Origin: Sternotherus odoratus
Lineage: Eukaryota > Chordata > Testudines > Kinosternidae
Reading direction: 5' to 3'
Assembly: GCA_032164245.1 (NCBI GenBank)
Contig: JAVMKO010000189.1
Coordinates: 62,001-126,000, forward strand
Length of the DNA stretch: 64,000 nucleotides
Below the pieces are notes generated by a model, which was not told the DNA's origin, searched no databases, and worked only from the letters and a program-made list of their open reading frames with translations. Made by a program: the position numbers and the translations under genes. Positions 36,756-51,769 of the stretch are shown here, one piece after another. How positions within the stretch are numbered: position 1 is the stretch's first letter; every line of letters starts with the position of its first letter.

Positions 36756-38110
36756 GCCACTGACCAGCGGAGGGCAGGGACTGTCTCCCACTGTGGGTCT
36801 GAGCGGTCGGCTGTCCTGCCAGCCCTACCGGAGCCCCCCAGCTCTGGGGCAGGAACCCCCCCGCCCCGGGGTCCAGTCCCGCCCTTGGCTCCAGGGCTGG
36901 GACCCGGAGTGGGGAGGGCGACACCCAGGGGACACCCAGGCCCTGCCCCCCCAAACCCTGCCCAGCACCCCGCTGTGCGCTGGGGGCCATCCCCTCCCCT
37001 CCCCCGCTGACCCCTGGCTCCGCAAGACACGTCCCCCCCTCGCAAAAACACCCCCCCCCGATCACTGGGTCGCAGCCCCCAGCACCCCCCCCCCCCCCAT
37101 CTCCACATGCCGCTGGGGGAGGCTGCGTCTTTCAAAACGCCCTTCTGGGCTGCGAGGTTCCCCCCCCCCCCCCCCCGCTGCGTGCGGCTGCTAACGCCCC
37201 CCCCCCCATCCGGTATCCTGCAAACATCCCACGAGAAGGGGGGTCCTCTAAGCCCCTCCTACCCCCCCCCAGGGCTGACCCCGGAGCAGCTCCCCCCCCA
37301 CAGCCACACGTCCGGCTGGGAAATTCCCGGCCCATCCCGAGACATTTCTGGCTTCACAGAATCAGCGTCCCACATGGGGGGGGGGGCAGGGATCAGAGCC
37401 CCCCAGCTGGGGCTCCCAGCTCCAGCTGACCCCCTCTGTGGACGGGAGGGGTCGGAATGTCTGGGGGGAGATGGACCAGGACACCTGGGTCCCACCTTCC
37501 CCCCCCCCCCCGGTCCGGCCCCAGGCCCCGCCAGGGGAAGAGGATTCCCCCCCCCCCGATCACTAGCCCCCCCCATTTCGAGTCACCCCCCCAACTCTCC
37601 TCCCCGTCTCAATTGCGTCCTGGAGCTGCCCCCAGCTGCAATGGGGGGGACCTGGGACGGGGGCTGCGGGGGGCACGGCCGGGGCTAGGTCAGAGGGCAC
37701 CGCAGGGGCCTGGGCGGGAGCCGGTGCCCACGGCCGGGGGGCTGGGACCTGCCGGGCGCCGGTGCCCAGCGCTGGGCCGGGAGAACAAAGGCTGGGGGGG
37801 GGGGCGGGGGAAACGCCATTTTCCTCCCGCTTTTGCTTCTCAGTCTCCCCGTTAATCCCGCGCCCGGCGCTGCCCGACCCCGGCCCGACCCCGGGATCCG
37901 GGGCAACCCGCTCGCGGCACCGGGCCGGGATGAGGCAGGAGCCGAACGGGAGAGGAAGACGGGGGGGGGGGTGCAAGGGGAGGGATGCGGCAGCTGCTCT
38001 GGACCCCCCCTGTACCCCCCCCCACCAGCCAGCCAGGCACACGCAGAACAGGAACGAAGGGGCTGGGGGCAGAAATACGGGACCGGCCGAGGCCGGAGCA
38101 GGGGGGAGAT
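36756..38110. other. Spacer, CpG-rich, no gene
   Basis: About 1.35 kb of very GC-rich DNA with many C-runs. If the - strand gene at 39748 is real, this would be part of its first intron. No exon recognised. Confidence 0.45.
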
Positions 38111-38800
38111 GCCGGACTGAAGTGGGGTGCACAGGGATGAAAAAAGGGGGTCACAGGGGTGCAACAGGGGGGATGGTGGAATGAAGGGGTCACAGGGGTG
38201 CAATAGGGGTGTGCAGGGGGATGGTGGAATGAAGGGGGTGACAGGGGTGCAATAGGGGGGTGCAGGGGGATGGTGGAATGAAGGGGGGTGACAGGGGTGC
38301 AAAAGGGGGTGCAGGGGGGATGGTGGAATGAAGGGGGTCACAGGGGTGCAATAGGGGGGTGCAGGGGGATGGTGGAATGAAGGGGGGTCACAGGGGTGCA
38401 ATAGGGGGGTGCAGGGGGGATGGTGGAATGAAGGGGGGTCACAGGGGTGCAATAGGAGGGTGCAGGGGGATGGTGGAATGAAGGGGGGTCACAGGGTGCA
38501 ATAGGGGGTGCAAGGGGGATGGTGGAATAAAGGGGGGTCACAGGGGTGCAATGGGGGGTGCAGGGGGATGTGGAATGAAGGGGGGTCACAGGGGTGCAAT
38601 AGGGGGTGCAGGGGGGATGGTGGAATAAAGGGGGGTCACAGGGGTGCAATGGGGGGTGCAGGGGGGATGGTGGAATGAAGGGGGGTCACAGGGGTGCAAT
38701 AGGGGGTGCAGGGGGGATGATGGAATAAGGGGGGGGTCACAGGGGTGCAATAGGGGGTGCAAGGGGGATGGTGGAAATAAGGGGGGTCACGGAGTGCAGG
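38111..38800 (+). repeat. ~50-bp minisatellite
   Basis: About 13-14 units of 47-50 bp with GGATGGTGGAATGAAGG, GGTCACAGGGGTGCAATAGG and a GGGTGCAGGG link. Unit length varies through G-run slippage. Confidence 0.93.
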
Positions 38801-38879
38801 GGGGACAGTCAGGAAGTGGGGTGCTGGGGGTGCTGGCAGGGCTGCTATGGGCTCTGAATGTAAAGCTGGCGGGCTGGGG

Positions 38880-39256
38880 GGGCGAGTGACAGGGGGCGAG
38901 TGATAGGGGGCGGGGGGGCGAGTGACGGGGGGCGAGTGACAGGGGGCGGGGGGGGCGAGTGACAGGGGGCGGGGGGGGCGAGTGACAGGGGGCGGGGGGG
39001 GCGAGTGACGGGGGGCGAGTGATAGGGGGCGGGGGGGCGAGTGACGGGGGCGGGGGGGCGAGTGGCGGGGGGGCGAGTGACAGGGGGCGGGGGGGGCGAG
39101 TGACAGGGGGCGGGGGGGGCGAGTGACGGGGGGCGAGTGACGGGGGGCGGGGAGGCGAGTGACGGGGGGCGGGGGGGGGCGAGTGGCGGGGGGCGAGTGA
39201 CGGGGGGCGGGGGGGCGAGTGGCGGGGGGCGGGGGGCGAGTGACGGGGGGCGGGGG
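38880..39256 (+). repeat. ~22-bp GCGAGTGACGGGG minisatellite
   Basis: Dense repeats of GGGCGAGTGACAGGGGGC with G-runs of 5-9. Strong potential for quadruplex or slippage. Confidence 0.92.
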
Positions 39257-39747
39257 GGCTAATCCCACAGACCTGTCCCGGGGGACGAAGGACGATTTGA
39301 AGCGGGGGGGGGGGATCTAACAAAGCCAGAGGCGGCACCGCTGCAGAATGTCGGGCGGGGGGGGGGGGGGCGGGGGCATTGTCGTCCCCCCCCCCCTCCG
39401 CCGCAGCAGCTGCAAACACGACAGGGGCCCGCACGATGCAGAACTGGGGGAGGGGGAGGGGGAGCCAAGAGCCCCCCTCAAAATCCGCGGCTGCTTGCCC
39501 CCCCCCCCAGTCCTCAGCGCACAAAGGGACCCGCCCCCCCGAGCTGCGCCCCCCTGGAGCTGCGGGCCCCCCCCCCCCGAGCTGCACCCCCCCCCCCGAG
39601 CTGCGCCCCCCTGGAGCTGGCTGGGGGGCAGGAGAGCCGCGCACCTGGCGTGGCCACGGGGGGGGGGGTTGCGCCCCACTGCCCAGGCCCCCAGACCCTC
39701 CGATCCCCCCCGCCCAGCCCTCCGGACCCCCCCGCCGCGCCCCATAC
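39257..39747 (-). other. Start of intron 1 of the signal-peptide gene (right arm)
   Basis: Sequence following the donor on the minus strand. Apart from its first 7 bases it has no counterpart in the left arm, which ends there. Contains a short repeat of GAGCTGCGCCCCCCTGGAGC near 39540-39620. Confidence 0.5.
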
Positions 39748-39832
39748 CTCGGCCGGCTGCCCAGAGCAGCCCCAGCGCCGCCAGCATCGCCCGGTCCCGG
39801 TCCCGGTCCCGGCCCCACCGCGCCGGCCCCAT
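39748..39832 (-). CDS. First coding exon, signal peptide (right copy); candidate CD79A
   Basis: Same exon as 31782-31860 but 6 bases longer: one extra GGACCG unit gives MGPARWGRDRDRDRAM instead of two RD units. The hydrophobic core and the phase-1 donor GAG|GTATGGGG are unchanged. The sequence beyond it runs for 7.7 kb to the N gap without another recognisable exon, so a very long first intron must be assumed or the gene identity is wrong. Confidence 0.5.
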
Positions 39833-40020
39833 GGCACCCGCTGCGCGCCCGGCCCGGCTGCACCTGCACTGGGGCCGCTCCAGCGGTAATGTATGCTAAT
39901 GAGATGCGAGGGGCCGGGCCAATGGTAGCCGGGCGGGGCCCGAACGAGGGGGGGCCGCGTGTTTACAAGTCCCATGCGGGAGTGGGGCGGGCGGAGATTT
40001 AAAGGGGCAGGACGCCCCCC
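39833..40020 (-). promoter_or_regulatory. Promoter of the signal-peptide gene (right copy)
   Basis: Octamer variant ATGCTAAT at 39893-39900 and CCAAT at 39919-39923, unchanged from the left arm. Confidence 0.5.
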
Positions 40021-40261
40021 CCCATCAGTGCCCCCCACCCCCGGCACCACGAGAACATTGCAACGGGCAGGGACTGGCTGGCAGGTCGCCCCCCACGGCT
40101 GGATGGGGGGGTCTGTTCTGCCCCCCCAAGTAAAGCCCCCCCCCGGGGGAACGCGAAAGGGGCTCATCAAAGCCAGAGCAGGGGGCGGGATCCGCTTTTG
40201 GGGGACCCCGGGACTTGTCCAGACACGTGGGGGGGAAGGTCATTGCATGAGAATGTGAAGA

Positions 40262-40370
40262 GGGGAAACTGAGGCAGGAGGCGAGTCAAGCAGTGAGGCG
40301 GCAGCAGGTCGGGGACAGAACCCAGGAGTCCAGGCTCCCTGCCCTCTCCTGCTCCAACCACTAGACCCCG
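40262..40370 (-). mobile_element. tRNA-derived CORE-type SINE (right copy)
   Basis: Mirror of 31246-31354; its head abuts the LTR at 40372. Confidence 0.7.
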
Positions 40371-40371
40371 C

Positions 40372-41158
40372 TGTGACGAAGTGGGAGTACTGTGTGTGTG
40401 TGCCTCGGTTTCCCCAATGCATTTCTTGAGCGTCTATGTGGAGGGAAAGGAATGTGTAGCTGATGCAAAGCAAAGCCAAGGTGAAGCTGTAACCTGACCC
40501 CAAGCGGGGGCGGGAGGTCAACTGAACCTGTTGGAGGGAGGTCAGGTGATGCCTCCTAGCCCGGGAAACCAGACAAGGGACAAAGGAGAGCAGGGAGGGG
40601 CTAGAGGGAGTTTTGGGGACAGTCTGGGTCTAGCTGGGAAGGGGGGAGAAGCCAACTCGCTCTCTAGCCCCAAGATGGATCCAGCGGAGGGCTCACGCTC
40701 GCTCGCTGCATGGTCTGTGTTGGACCAGATGGAAGTCATTGAATAAACCTGGGGGAGAAGCAGGAGCCCAGAATCTGGGTCTCATTCTCCTGGCACCCCA
40801 GAAGGACCTGACTGAGGGACCCTGTTGAGACTGAGAAGCTGTGAGTTGGATGGTTCCTGACATCTCAAATAAACCGTCTATTCTGCTGGCTGGCTGAGAG
40901 TCACGTCTGACTGTGGATTTGGGGTGCAGAACCCATGGGCTCCCCCAGGACCCCGCCCAGGCGGGCTTGCTGGGGAAGCACACGGAGGGGCAGAAGGTGC
41001 TGAATGCTCCGAGGTCAGACCCAGGAAGGTGGAAGTGGGGACCCCTGAAGCTCCTGGCCTGGGAAACAGGCTGTGTACGGAGAAGGGGCCCTTCCCCCGG
41101 AGTCCGGTCTGGCTTCCTAGGGAGCGGTTCCAGACCATCGCCCGGGCGCTCCGGGACA
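40372..41158 (+). mobile_element. Solo LTR, family A (right copy)
   Basis: 787 bp from TGTGACGAAGTGGG to CTCCGGGACA, with CCCGC duplications at 40367-40371 and 41159-41163. Same length as the left copy. AATAAACCTGGGG and AATAAACCGTC are visible in sense orientation. Confidence 0.9.
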
Positions 41159-41980
41159 CCCGCTCCCCTCCCAGAGCCAGGGAACGCAGGGCCCCCTGTC
41201 ACCCCAGGCCCTGCCCAGACCCCTACACTGAGCTCGGGCCCAGCACACTGCAGTGCGGACCATGGGGGAGGATGGGGGCTCTGACGACGGGGCCCCGGGG
41301 AAGCCCAGTGTCCGTTACAGCAGCTCCGAGGTTGCTCTCCTTTGCCCCAGGGGCCCGGGCAGTGACGCCGGGGAACCCGAAGCCACCGTTGTGCCCTGCC
41401 CGGTTCCCAGCACGGGGTGGAAGCGGGTGAGGATCCGGCCGAGTTCCCGCCTGCCGGGGGCATTGAGGCGTCTCTGATCCCCCCCCCCTCCCCCAAAAGT
41501 CTCCCTTCAGCGGCCCGAGCCTGCCCCCGCGCCCGGCACAGATCTCGTCCCGCGGTCGGTGGCAGGGCCGGGCGGACCCAGGAGCGGCACCGCGGCCCCC
41601 AGGCGGTTCAAAGGCAGCGGGAACGAGGCACCAAGTCCCGGCCTGTTCCCATGGGCGGCGTCGGCGCCCGCCCGGGCTGGCAGAACTCGTTGGGCGGCTC
41701 CGGGCCCCGGGGCCAGCGCTGGATTCATCGCCCCGCACCCAGGGGCCCCTCGGCTGGGCCCTGCCGGAGAGACGGGCGGGGGGGTCAGTGGGGCCTGAGC
41801 CCCGGAGCGGAACTCGGTCCCCAGCCGAAGGCAACAGGGCCGCGGCCTCTGCCCCAGAAACCGGCTCTTCCGCAGCTCCCCTGGCGAGAGCCGAAAGGCC
41901 CCTCACCCCCTTCCCCATGGGGCTCTGCAGCCCCCTGCCCCGGGCTCAATGCTGGCACCCCACCCCCACTAGCTCCTGAC
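41159..41980. other. Intergenic DNA (right copy of 29641-30457)
   Basis: CpG-rich, no exon recognised. Confidence 0.45.
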
Positions 41981-41984
41981 CTCT

Positions 41985-42210
41985 GCTCGGGGGGGGGGGG
42001 AGGGCTGTGATGAACTCTGCTCCGGGGGGGCGGGCTGTGATGAACTCTGCTGGGGGGGGGCTGTGATGAACTCTGCTCCGGGGGGGGGAGCTGTGATGAA
42101 CTCTGCTCCGGGGGGGGTGGGGGGGGCTGTGATGAACTCTGCTGGGGGGGGGGCTGTGATGAACTCTGCTGGGGGGGGGGGTGATGAACTCTGCTCCGGG
42201 GGGGGCAGCT
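41985..42210 (-). repeat. 26-bp minisatellite (right copy)
   Basis: GCTGTGATGAACTCTGCT units with variable G-runs, mirror of 29430-29640. Confidence 0.92.
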
Positions 42211-42259
42211 GTCCTGTCCTCCCCCTCCCCACTCCCTCGAAAACACATTTTGCCCCAGA

Positions 42260-42400
42260 AGTGCTGCAGTTCCGCCTTTGCCCACCAGAGGGCGCCGTGA
42301 CGCCAGCGGAGCCGGCCGCGTTCATGCCTCGGCCTGTCCTGGTGCCCCAGCGCCCTCTGGTGGCGGAAGGCGGAACTGCAGCCCTGCGGGGGCGGAGCGG
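42260..42400. promoter_or_regulatory. Convergent CTCF-type motif pair (right copy)
   Basis: CCACCAGAGGGCGC at 42282-42295 and GCGCCCTCTGGTGG at 42350-42363, both unchanged from the left arm, inside the same inverted repeat. Confidence 0.65.
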
Positions 42401-42539
42401 TTTGTTATGCGGGGAACCACCAAATGATGCGGGAGCGATGAATTCTGCGTGTCCGCAGCTGTGCGCCCCCCCCCCCCGGCGGGTCACGGGCTGGAACAGG
42501 GGGTCTCAAAGTGGGGGGCAGGGGGTTATTACATGGGGG

Positions 42540-42765
42540 TCATCGGATCATAGAATCTCAGGGTTGAAGGGACCTCAGGAGGGTCTAGTCCAACCCCCTG
42601 CTCAAAACAGGACCAACCCCAACTACATCATCCCAGCCAGGGCTCTGTCCAGCCCGACCTTAAAAACCTCTAAGGAAGGAGATTCCCCCACCTCCCTAGG
42701 GACCCCATTCCAGAGCTTCCCCACCCGCCTAGGGAAACGGTGTTTCATCCAACCGAGAGCTCGCG
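42540..42765 (-). mobile_element. CR1 LINE 3' end (right copy)
   Basis: Mirror of 28859-29082, beginning ATCGGATCATAGAATCTCAG. Confidence 0.92.
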
Positions 42766-43294
42766 GGGTCACCAGCTGTCGCCCCCCCCCCCATCCCCCA
42801 AACCCTGCTTAGCCGGGTGTTAACGATATTATTGCTCATGGTGGGTCATGCTCAGGGACTTGCTCTGGGAACGGAGCGACCAGGACAGTGTGAGACCCCC
42901 GGGGCTAGAGGGACCGTTGATCCCGTACACGCCCCAGAGGGGCCGGAGTCTCCCCCGCCCAGCGTCCATCCAAGGACGCCCCGGGGGTCTCCGGGGAGAA
43001 GCACAGGCTGGTCGGGACTGGCCCCGTTTCCCCAGAGAGCAGCTGGTCTGGAGCGTCCCAAGTCCTCCACTGGTGGACACCGGCCAAGCACAGAGCCAGG
43101 GGCAGAAAGGGACGGGCCATGGGGAGGGAGGTTAGGGGGCCTTTGAAGAGCTGGCTGCAACTCCCTGCTGCGTGCCTCAGTTTCCCCATCAGAGGGGTGC
43201 CAGCTCCATGGAACCATGGCTCTTGGGGCCCCCAAACTCCAGGCTGATTAAAATCAGGAGGCGAGGGGAAGGGTCAGAGGTCTCCCCTCCCCAC
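42766..43294. other. Intergenic DNA (right copy)
   Basis: Mirror of 28326-28858; no gene recognised. Confidence 0.4.
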
Positions 43295-43395
43295 TGAGCT
43301 GGGGCTGGGAGCCTGGGGCTGGGAGAACTGGGGCTGGGAGCCTGGGGCTGGGAGAACTGGGGCTGGGAGAACTGGGGCTGGGAGAACTGGGGCCG
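43295..43395 (-). repeat. 15-bp minisatellite, contracted
   Basis: About seven GGGAGAACTGGGGCT or GGGAGCCTGGGGCT units, against about 17 in the left arm. Confidence 0.93.
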
Positions 43396-43669
43396 GCCTT
43401 CTTCCAGCCACCCCGCTTAAGTGTCATCCTGGGCCCTCCTTCGCCCCCCACATCCGTTCCCTCTCCCGTCGCCAGGGCTCCCGGATCTGCGGGGCTCAGG
43501 CCAAGGTCTCGTCTCGGGGTGCCCTGCGAGGAAGGCCGGGGACCCCCCTGGGTGGGGCTATGTTATCTGAGACAGGGTGTCCTCAGAGCCTCAAGACCAT
43601 GAGGACGGGAGGTGTCTCGGGAGTTCGGTTCGGTTTGGCTGGCCCTGCGGCAGGAGCCAGAGTTCGTGA

Positions 43670-44280
43670 GCACCGCTAGCTGTGGAGAGGACTCAGTGTT
43701 TCCTTCTTCTCTTTCTACTTAGCTGATGTACGTGATCTTTGATATATTAAGCCTGGGCCTTTTTGGGGTGTTTCCTTTTCAGAAGGGAGGTAGGAACTCC
43801 AGCTTGTAAGCTGCACTGTGTCTCTGTTCTATAATCTTTGTCTTTATTAAATCTGGTTAGTTATAAACCGTGTGGTTTACTTCCCTTAGGGCTTCCTTTG
43901 CTTCCAGGTTGGGAAGAGAGGGGGACAAGGAGGGGGGGAGGGAAGAATCAGCTCAGGTTATAAGCTGAGGAACGGTGCCCGACTCTTCCACGAGAAGAGA
44001 GGAGGGGGGAGGGAAACAGCCTCCAGGTGTCTGACTCGGGCTTTCAGGGAGGAAGACAGAGTTAGGTTTTTGGGGAGTCTGAGTACCCCGATCCCGGCTT
44101 TGCATATCTACTCAGATGGTGGCAGCCGGGGGTCCCCAAGTTCTCAGCTGGTCAAGTGTGGGAGCCTGGGGGGTGTAAAACTGAATTTGGCTGGGAAGCA
44201 GCTTGGTTGAGTGGTTTGGCTAGTGAAGAGTCCCAGCTTTTGTACTGGAGAGCACAGGGCTGGGGTAACAGACTCTCACA
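43670..44280 (+). mobile_element. Probable LTR or retroelement remnant (right copy)
   Basis: Sense orientation here: TTTATTAAATCTGG near 43844, then GTGTGGTTTACTTCCC, ending GGTAACAGACTCTCACA at 44280. The start is not resolved. Confidence 0.45.
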
Positions 44281-44829
44281 CCCCCCGTGGAGCCGCGCGG
44301 CCGGTCCCCAGGAGGAAGAACCAGGCTGAGGGGCGGGTCAGAGCGGAGAACGAGCGGCCAGGTGACTGAGCTCGGGGCCTGGCGTCGGTTCTCTGCCCGC
44401 AGCGTGGGCCCCGCGGGTGGGGCGTGGCTGGCTAAACCCTCCCCTCCCCCCCTTCCAGGCACGGTGACCCGTTGGGGAGCATCCGCACTGAGAACGGGGC
44501 TCTCACCGCCGGCTGGCTGAGTGCGACACCACAGCGGGGTCAGGGCCGCCGGAGCAGAAAACGGGGCCTTTGCATCCCTCCCCCCCCACGCTGTGCTTCG
44601 GACCAGCCCCCCCGCTGCCGGCCCAGGAAGCCAGGCTGGGTACATCCTGGGGACGAGCGGGTCAGAGCCAGGGTCCATCCAGCCCCGGGTCCTGGCGGCC
44701 GACAGTGGCCAGTGCCAGGCGCCCCCCAGGGAATGAACCGAACAGGGACCCATCCAGTGACCCCCATCCCATCGCCCATTCCCCGCTCCTGGCAAACAGA
44801 GGCCAGGGACCCCCTCCCTGCCCAGCCTG
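44281..44829. other. Intergenic DNA (right copy)
   Basis: Mirror of 26641-27181; no gene recognised. Confidence 0.4.
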
Positions 44830-45040
44830 GTAATAGACATTGGTGGACCCGTCCTCCATGCTCTTCTCTAGTTCTTTTTGAACGCTGTTAGTCTTCACAA
44901 CATCCTCCGGCAGGGAGTTCCACAGGTTGACTGTGCCTTGTGTGAAGAAATACTTTTGTTTTAAACCTGTTGCTGATTAATTTCATTGGCTGACCCCTAG
45001 GTCCTTCTGTTATGAGAAGGAATAAACACTTTGATTACTT
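44830..45040 (-). mobile_element. CR1-type LINE 3' fragment (right copy)
   Basis: Mirror of 26436-26640, with CAGGGAGTTCCACAGGTTGA and TTTAAACCTGTTGCTG. Confidence 0.8.
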
Positions 45041-46109
45041 TCTCCCCCCCCCCCCAATCCTGATTTCACAGATCGGTAGCACATCTCCCCTTCGCCGTCT
45101 TACTCATCTCTCCTCCTGTGGAAGCTGTTTCATTCCCCTGATCCTCCTGCCAGCCAGGAGCAGCTTCTGCCTACACTGGCAGTGCAGGGCCTTGCGGTGC
45201 CCCTGGGTGCCCCCTGACCATGGCACCCCTGGGTGCCCCCACGCTGGGCCCAGCACCGCTGAGCTCGCGCCCGGGGGGCAAACAGTGGATCTGGGACTGA
45301 AAGCTCGGAGTGCAAGCGAAGACAGAGTCCCCCACACTGCCAAGGGGGAGACCCCCGGAACCCCCTCCTTCGCCAGGTTTGCAGAGCGAGGGACCGGGGA
45401 GAGTCCCAAACCGCTTTGCAACCTTCCCCAGGGGACCCCTGAACTGGCCAGAACCGGCCCGGCCACTAGCCCAGCTTGGCTAGAACATCGGGACAAGAGC
45501 AGCCCCAGCCCCGCCCGGTGTACAGGGGGAGATGGGCTTCCTCTGGGAAGAGGAATTCCCCCACCCTGCTCACCGGCTCCCTGGCAAGCCACCGCTCCGG
45601 ACAAGGGACCAGCGGCCGGCCAGGAGGGACCTCCAGAGATCCCTGCAGGGAGACGGAGCCAAGGGGCCCTAGAGCAGCCTGACCAGGGTTAATCCAATGC
45701 AGCCGCCTTTCGGTGCCCAAAGCCAGCCCCGGTGACCCCGCGCGGGGCCCTAATTCCCGGCCCTTTCGCCCGCCCGCACAGCACAGAGATGTTACCCAGC
45801 CGATGAGAAGCCAGCGTGGCCCCCCGGAGAAGCTACATTTCCGCTAACCCAGGAGAGGGGGGGCGGTCCGAGGGACTCAGCCAGCAGGTTTCTATGTCTG
45901 GATCTGGGACAAACCAGGCCAGCTTTGGAGCCGCCCCCCCCCCCCCCCGCCCTTTGCCATCCCCCATTCTCCCCGGGGCAGCACCAGATGAATGGAGACA
46001 GGAGCACAGGAGCTCCCAGGGGCCGATGAGCAGCCCTGTACCCGGGGTGTGCCAGGTTTCCCCCCGCCCAAGAGGCCGAGAGCCCTCCAAGCCTGCAGGG
46101 AAGCCAGCT
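45041..46109. other. Intergenic DNA (right copy)
   Basis: Mirror of 25361-26435; no gene recognised. Confidence 0.45.
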
Positions 46110-47235
46110 GCGTCTGCCGAGATCCCGGGCGGTTCTAGAGGACAGCGGGTGAGCGGCTGCCCCGGAGCCGCCCGGCGGGGTCCGTCTGCCGAGATCCCGG
46201 GCGGTTCTAGAGGACAGCGGGTGAGCGGCGGCCCCGGAGCCGCCCGGCCGGGTCCGTCTGCCGAGATCCCGGGCGGTTCTAGAGGACAGCGGGTGAGCGG
46301 GCGCCCCGGAGCCGCCCGGCCGGGTCCGTCTGCCGAGATCCCGGGCGGTTCTAGAGGACAGCGGGTGAGCGGCCGCCCCGGAGCCGCCCGGCGGGGTCCG
46401 TCTGCCGAGATCCCGGGCGGTTCTAGAGGACAGCGGGTGAGCTGCTGCCCCGGAGCCGCCCGGTGGGGTCCGTCTGGCGAGATCCCGGGCGGTTCTAGAG
46501 GACAGCGGGTGAGCGGCCGCCCCGGACCTGCCCGGCGGGGTCCGTCTGGCGAGATCCCGGGCGGTTCTAGAGGACAGCGGGTGAGCGGCGGCCCCGGAGC
46601 CGCCCGGCCGGGTCCGTCTGCCGAGATCCCGGGCGGTTCTAGAGGACAGCGGGTGAACGGGCGCCCCGGAGCCGCCCGGCCGGGTCCGTCTGCCGAGATC
46701 CCGGGCGGTTTTAGAGGACAGCGGGTGAGCGGGCGCCCCGGAGCCGCCCGGTGGGGTCCGTCTGGCGAGATCCCGGGCGGTTCTAGAGGACAGCGGGTGA
46801 GCGGCCGCCCCGGAGCCGCCCGGCCGGGTCCGTCTGGCGAGATCCCGGGCGGTTCTAGAGGACAGCGGGTGAGCGGCCGCCCCGGACCTGCCCGGCCGGG
46901 TCCGTCTGGCGAGATCCCGGGCGGTTCTAGAGGACAGCGGGTGAGCGGCCGCCCCGGAGCCGCCCGGCGGGGTCCGTCTGGCGAGATCCCGGGCGGTTCT
47001 AGAGGACAGCGGGTGAGCGGGCGCCCCGGAGCCGCCCGGCGGGGTCCGTCTGGCGAGATCCCGGGCGGTTCTAGAGGACAGCGGGTCAGCGGTGGCCCCG
47101 GAGCCGCCCGGCGGGGTCCGTCTGGCGAGATCCCGGGCGGTTCTAGAGGACAGCGGGTCAGCGGTGGCCCCGGAGCCGCCCGGCCAGGTCCGTCTGGCGA
47201 GATCCCGGGCGGTTCTAGAGGACAGCGGGTGAGCG
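46110..47235 (-). repeat. 72-bp minisatellite (right copy)
   Basis: About 16 units containing GGTTCTAGAGGACAGCGGGT, roughly two fewer than the left arm. Some units carry private changes (GGTTTTAGAGG, GTGAACGG). Confidence 0.95.
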
Positions 47236-47687
47236 GCCCAGGGCGCGAGGACATTGGCGCTGCAGTGACAGCAGCGTGGGGCGGGGGGAGGGAGGGCTCC
47301 TGGGGGGGGGGGGGGCTCAGGGCCAGGCTCCCCGCTCTAATACACAGCCCCAGTGGGGGAGGGGCGCACACTCCGCAGACACCCAAGGCGGTAACGTCCC
47401 CCCAGCCACCACAAAATGAGCTGGGACCCCCCCCCTTCCCCCACTCCAAGCCCCAGGGCCACCAAGCGACGGGAAGAAGGGGACAAGCTTTTAGCCACCA
47501 GAAGTTCGCAGAGGTTAAAGACTCTGCAGCCAGCCCCCCCGGGTTCAGGTTGGACCCGTCGCCCCACAGAAAGCTCCAGGTCTCCCTTGCTGCTGCCCCC
47601 CTCCCCCCGAATGGAGGGGGCCGCGAGCCCACGGCCTGCCCCAGGGCGAGGGAAGAACAAGACGCAGGCGTGAACCAGGAACCGGGT
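47236..47687. other. Intergenic spacer after RPS19 (right copy)
   Basis: Mirror of 23650-24085; GC-rich, nothing supported. Confidence 0.45.
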
Positions 47688-47693
47688 TTTATT
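47688..47693 (-). terminator. RPS19: RPS19 poly(A) signal (right copy)
   Basis: TTTATT on the plus strand (AATAAA in sense), 15 bases beyond the stop codon. Confidence 0.85.
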
Positions 47694-47707
47694 CTCGGAC
47701 GCTCATT

Positions 47708-50804
<3,097 letters not shown>

Positions 50805-51313
50805 CTGCAAGACACGAGCGCCGGGCTCAGCGGGACCCGGCCGGGCCCAGACCCCGGAGCCCCCCCCCCGCCCCCGGGACACCGCCCGGCCCGCAGCGGG
50901 GCCCCCCTGCCGGGCGCTGCAGAAACCCGGGGGGGGGGCGCCCCTAGGAGCCGGGGGGGGGGGCGGGGTCTGTCCAGCCCCCCCCCCCCCAAGGAGCGGG
51001 CCGGGAAGAGGCCGCAGCGCGGGCCCATGGGGCAGATCAGAGCCCACGTGACCCCCCACCCCAGAGCCCCCCCAGCCCCTCCCCCCCGGCCTGCCCCCCC
51101 CCCCCCGCAACTCTCCCCCCCCCCCCCCGGCCGGGGCTCAGCAGGAGACGGGCCCGGGGCGAAGGCTCCGTATTGGGGGGTCCTGACCCGGGGGGTCCCC
51201 GCGGGGTGTTCATAGGGGGGGGTCGGTCCCGGGGGGGGGGGTCGGTCCCGGGGGGGGGGGGGGTCGGTCCCGGGGGGGGGGGCTCTTCGACCCGCCCCCT
51301 CCCCGCTCCTCAC

Positions 51314-51450
51314 CGCGCTGCTGGCTCCGCGCTGCCGGGCTCGGAAAGGGCCGTACGGGGCCGCCCGCCCTCAGAACACGGGGCCCCAGATCCCGCGAGA
51401 GCTGCTCACCCAATCGCGCCCCGCGAGAGCCGCGCCCGGCCAATGGCCGC
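51314..51450 (-). promoter_or_regulatory. RPS19 core promoter and noncoding exon 1 (right copy)
   Basis: Inferred exon 1 at about 51351-51314, with the CCCTTTCC start and donor as in the left arm. CCAAT boxes lie upstream (ACCCAATCGC near 51412; GGCCAATGG near 51442). Confidence 0.6.
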
Positions 51451-51549
51451 CGGGCGGAAGTCAGGGGGCGGGGGAAAGCAGCGCGGGGCGCAATCGGCGC
51501 TTCGTCCCTCGCTGCGGGGCGGAAGCGGGGCTTGTCCGCGGCTGCGGGG

Positions 51550-51740
51550 CGGAAGTGTGACGTCACATGGATTCCTTGCGGACTCCCAGCCTCCACGTGT
51601 GATGTAACCGCCTTTAAGCGCAGGCACCTCAGCGCACAGTGTGACGTCCCCGCCTCTCATTCCCCGCTAGTGACGTCACGGCGACACCCTGTGACATCAT
51701 CACACCTAATGGTAGCCTCATTGTGACATCACAGCGACTC
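51550..51740. promoter_or_regulatory. CRE cluster, one site lost
   Basis: Perfect TGACGTCA at 51558-51565 and 51671-51678. The middle site reads TGACGTCC (51642-51649), so the palindrome is broken. Confidence 0.6.
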
Positions 51741-51769
51741 AGATACCTCGGCATTGGACCGGGTCCGCT

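Noticed and set aside
32068..39740. Immunoglobulin-domain or ITAM exons of CD79A in the spacer
   Set aside because: Searched by eye on the minus strand; no YxC-type Ig motif or paired YxxL motif with splice sites was found.
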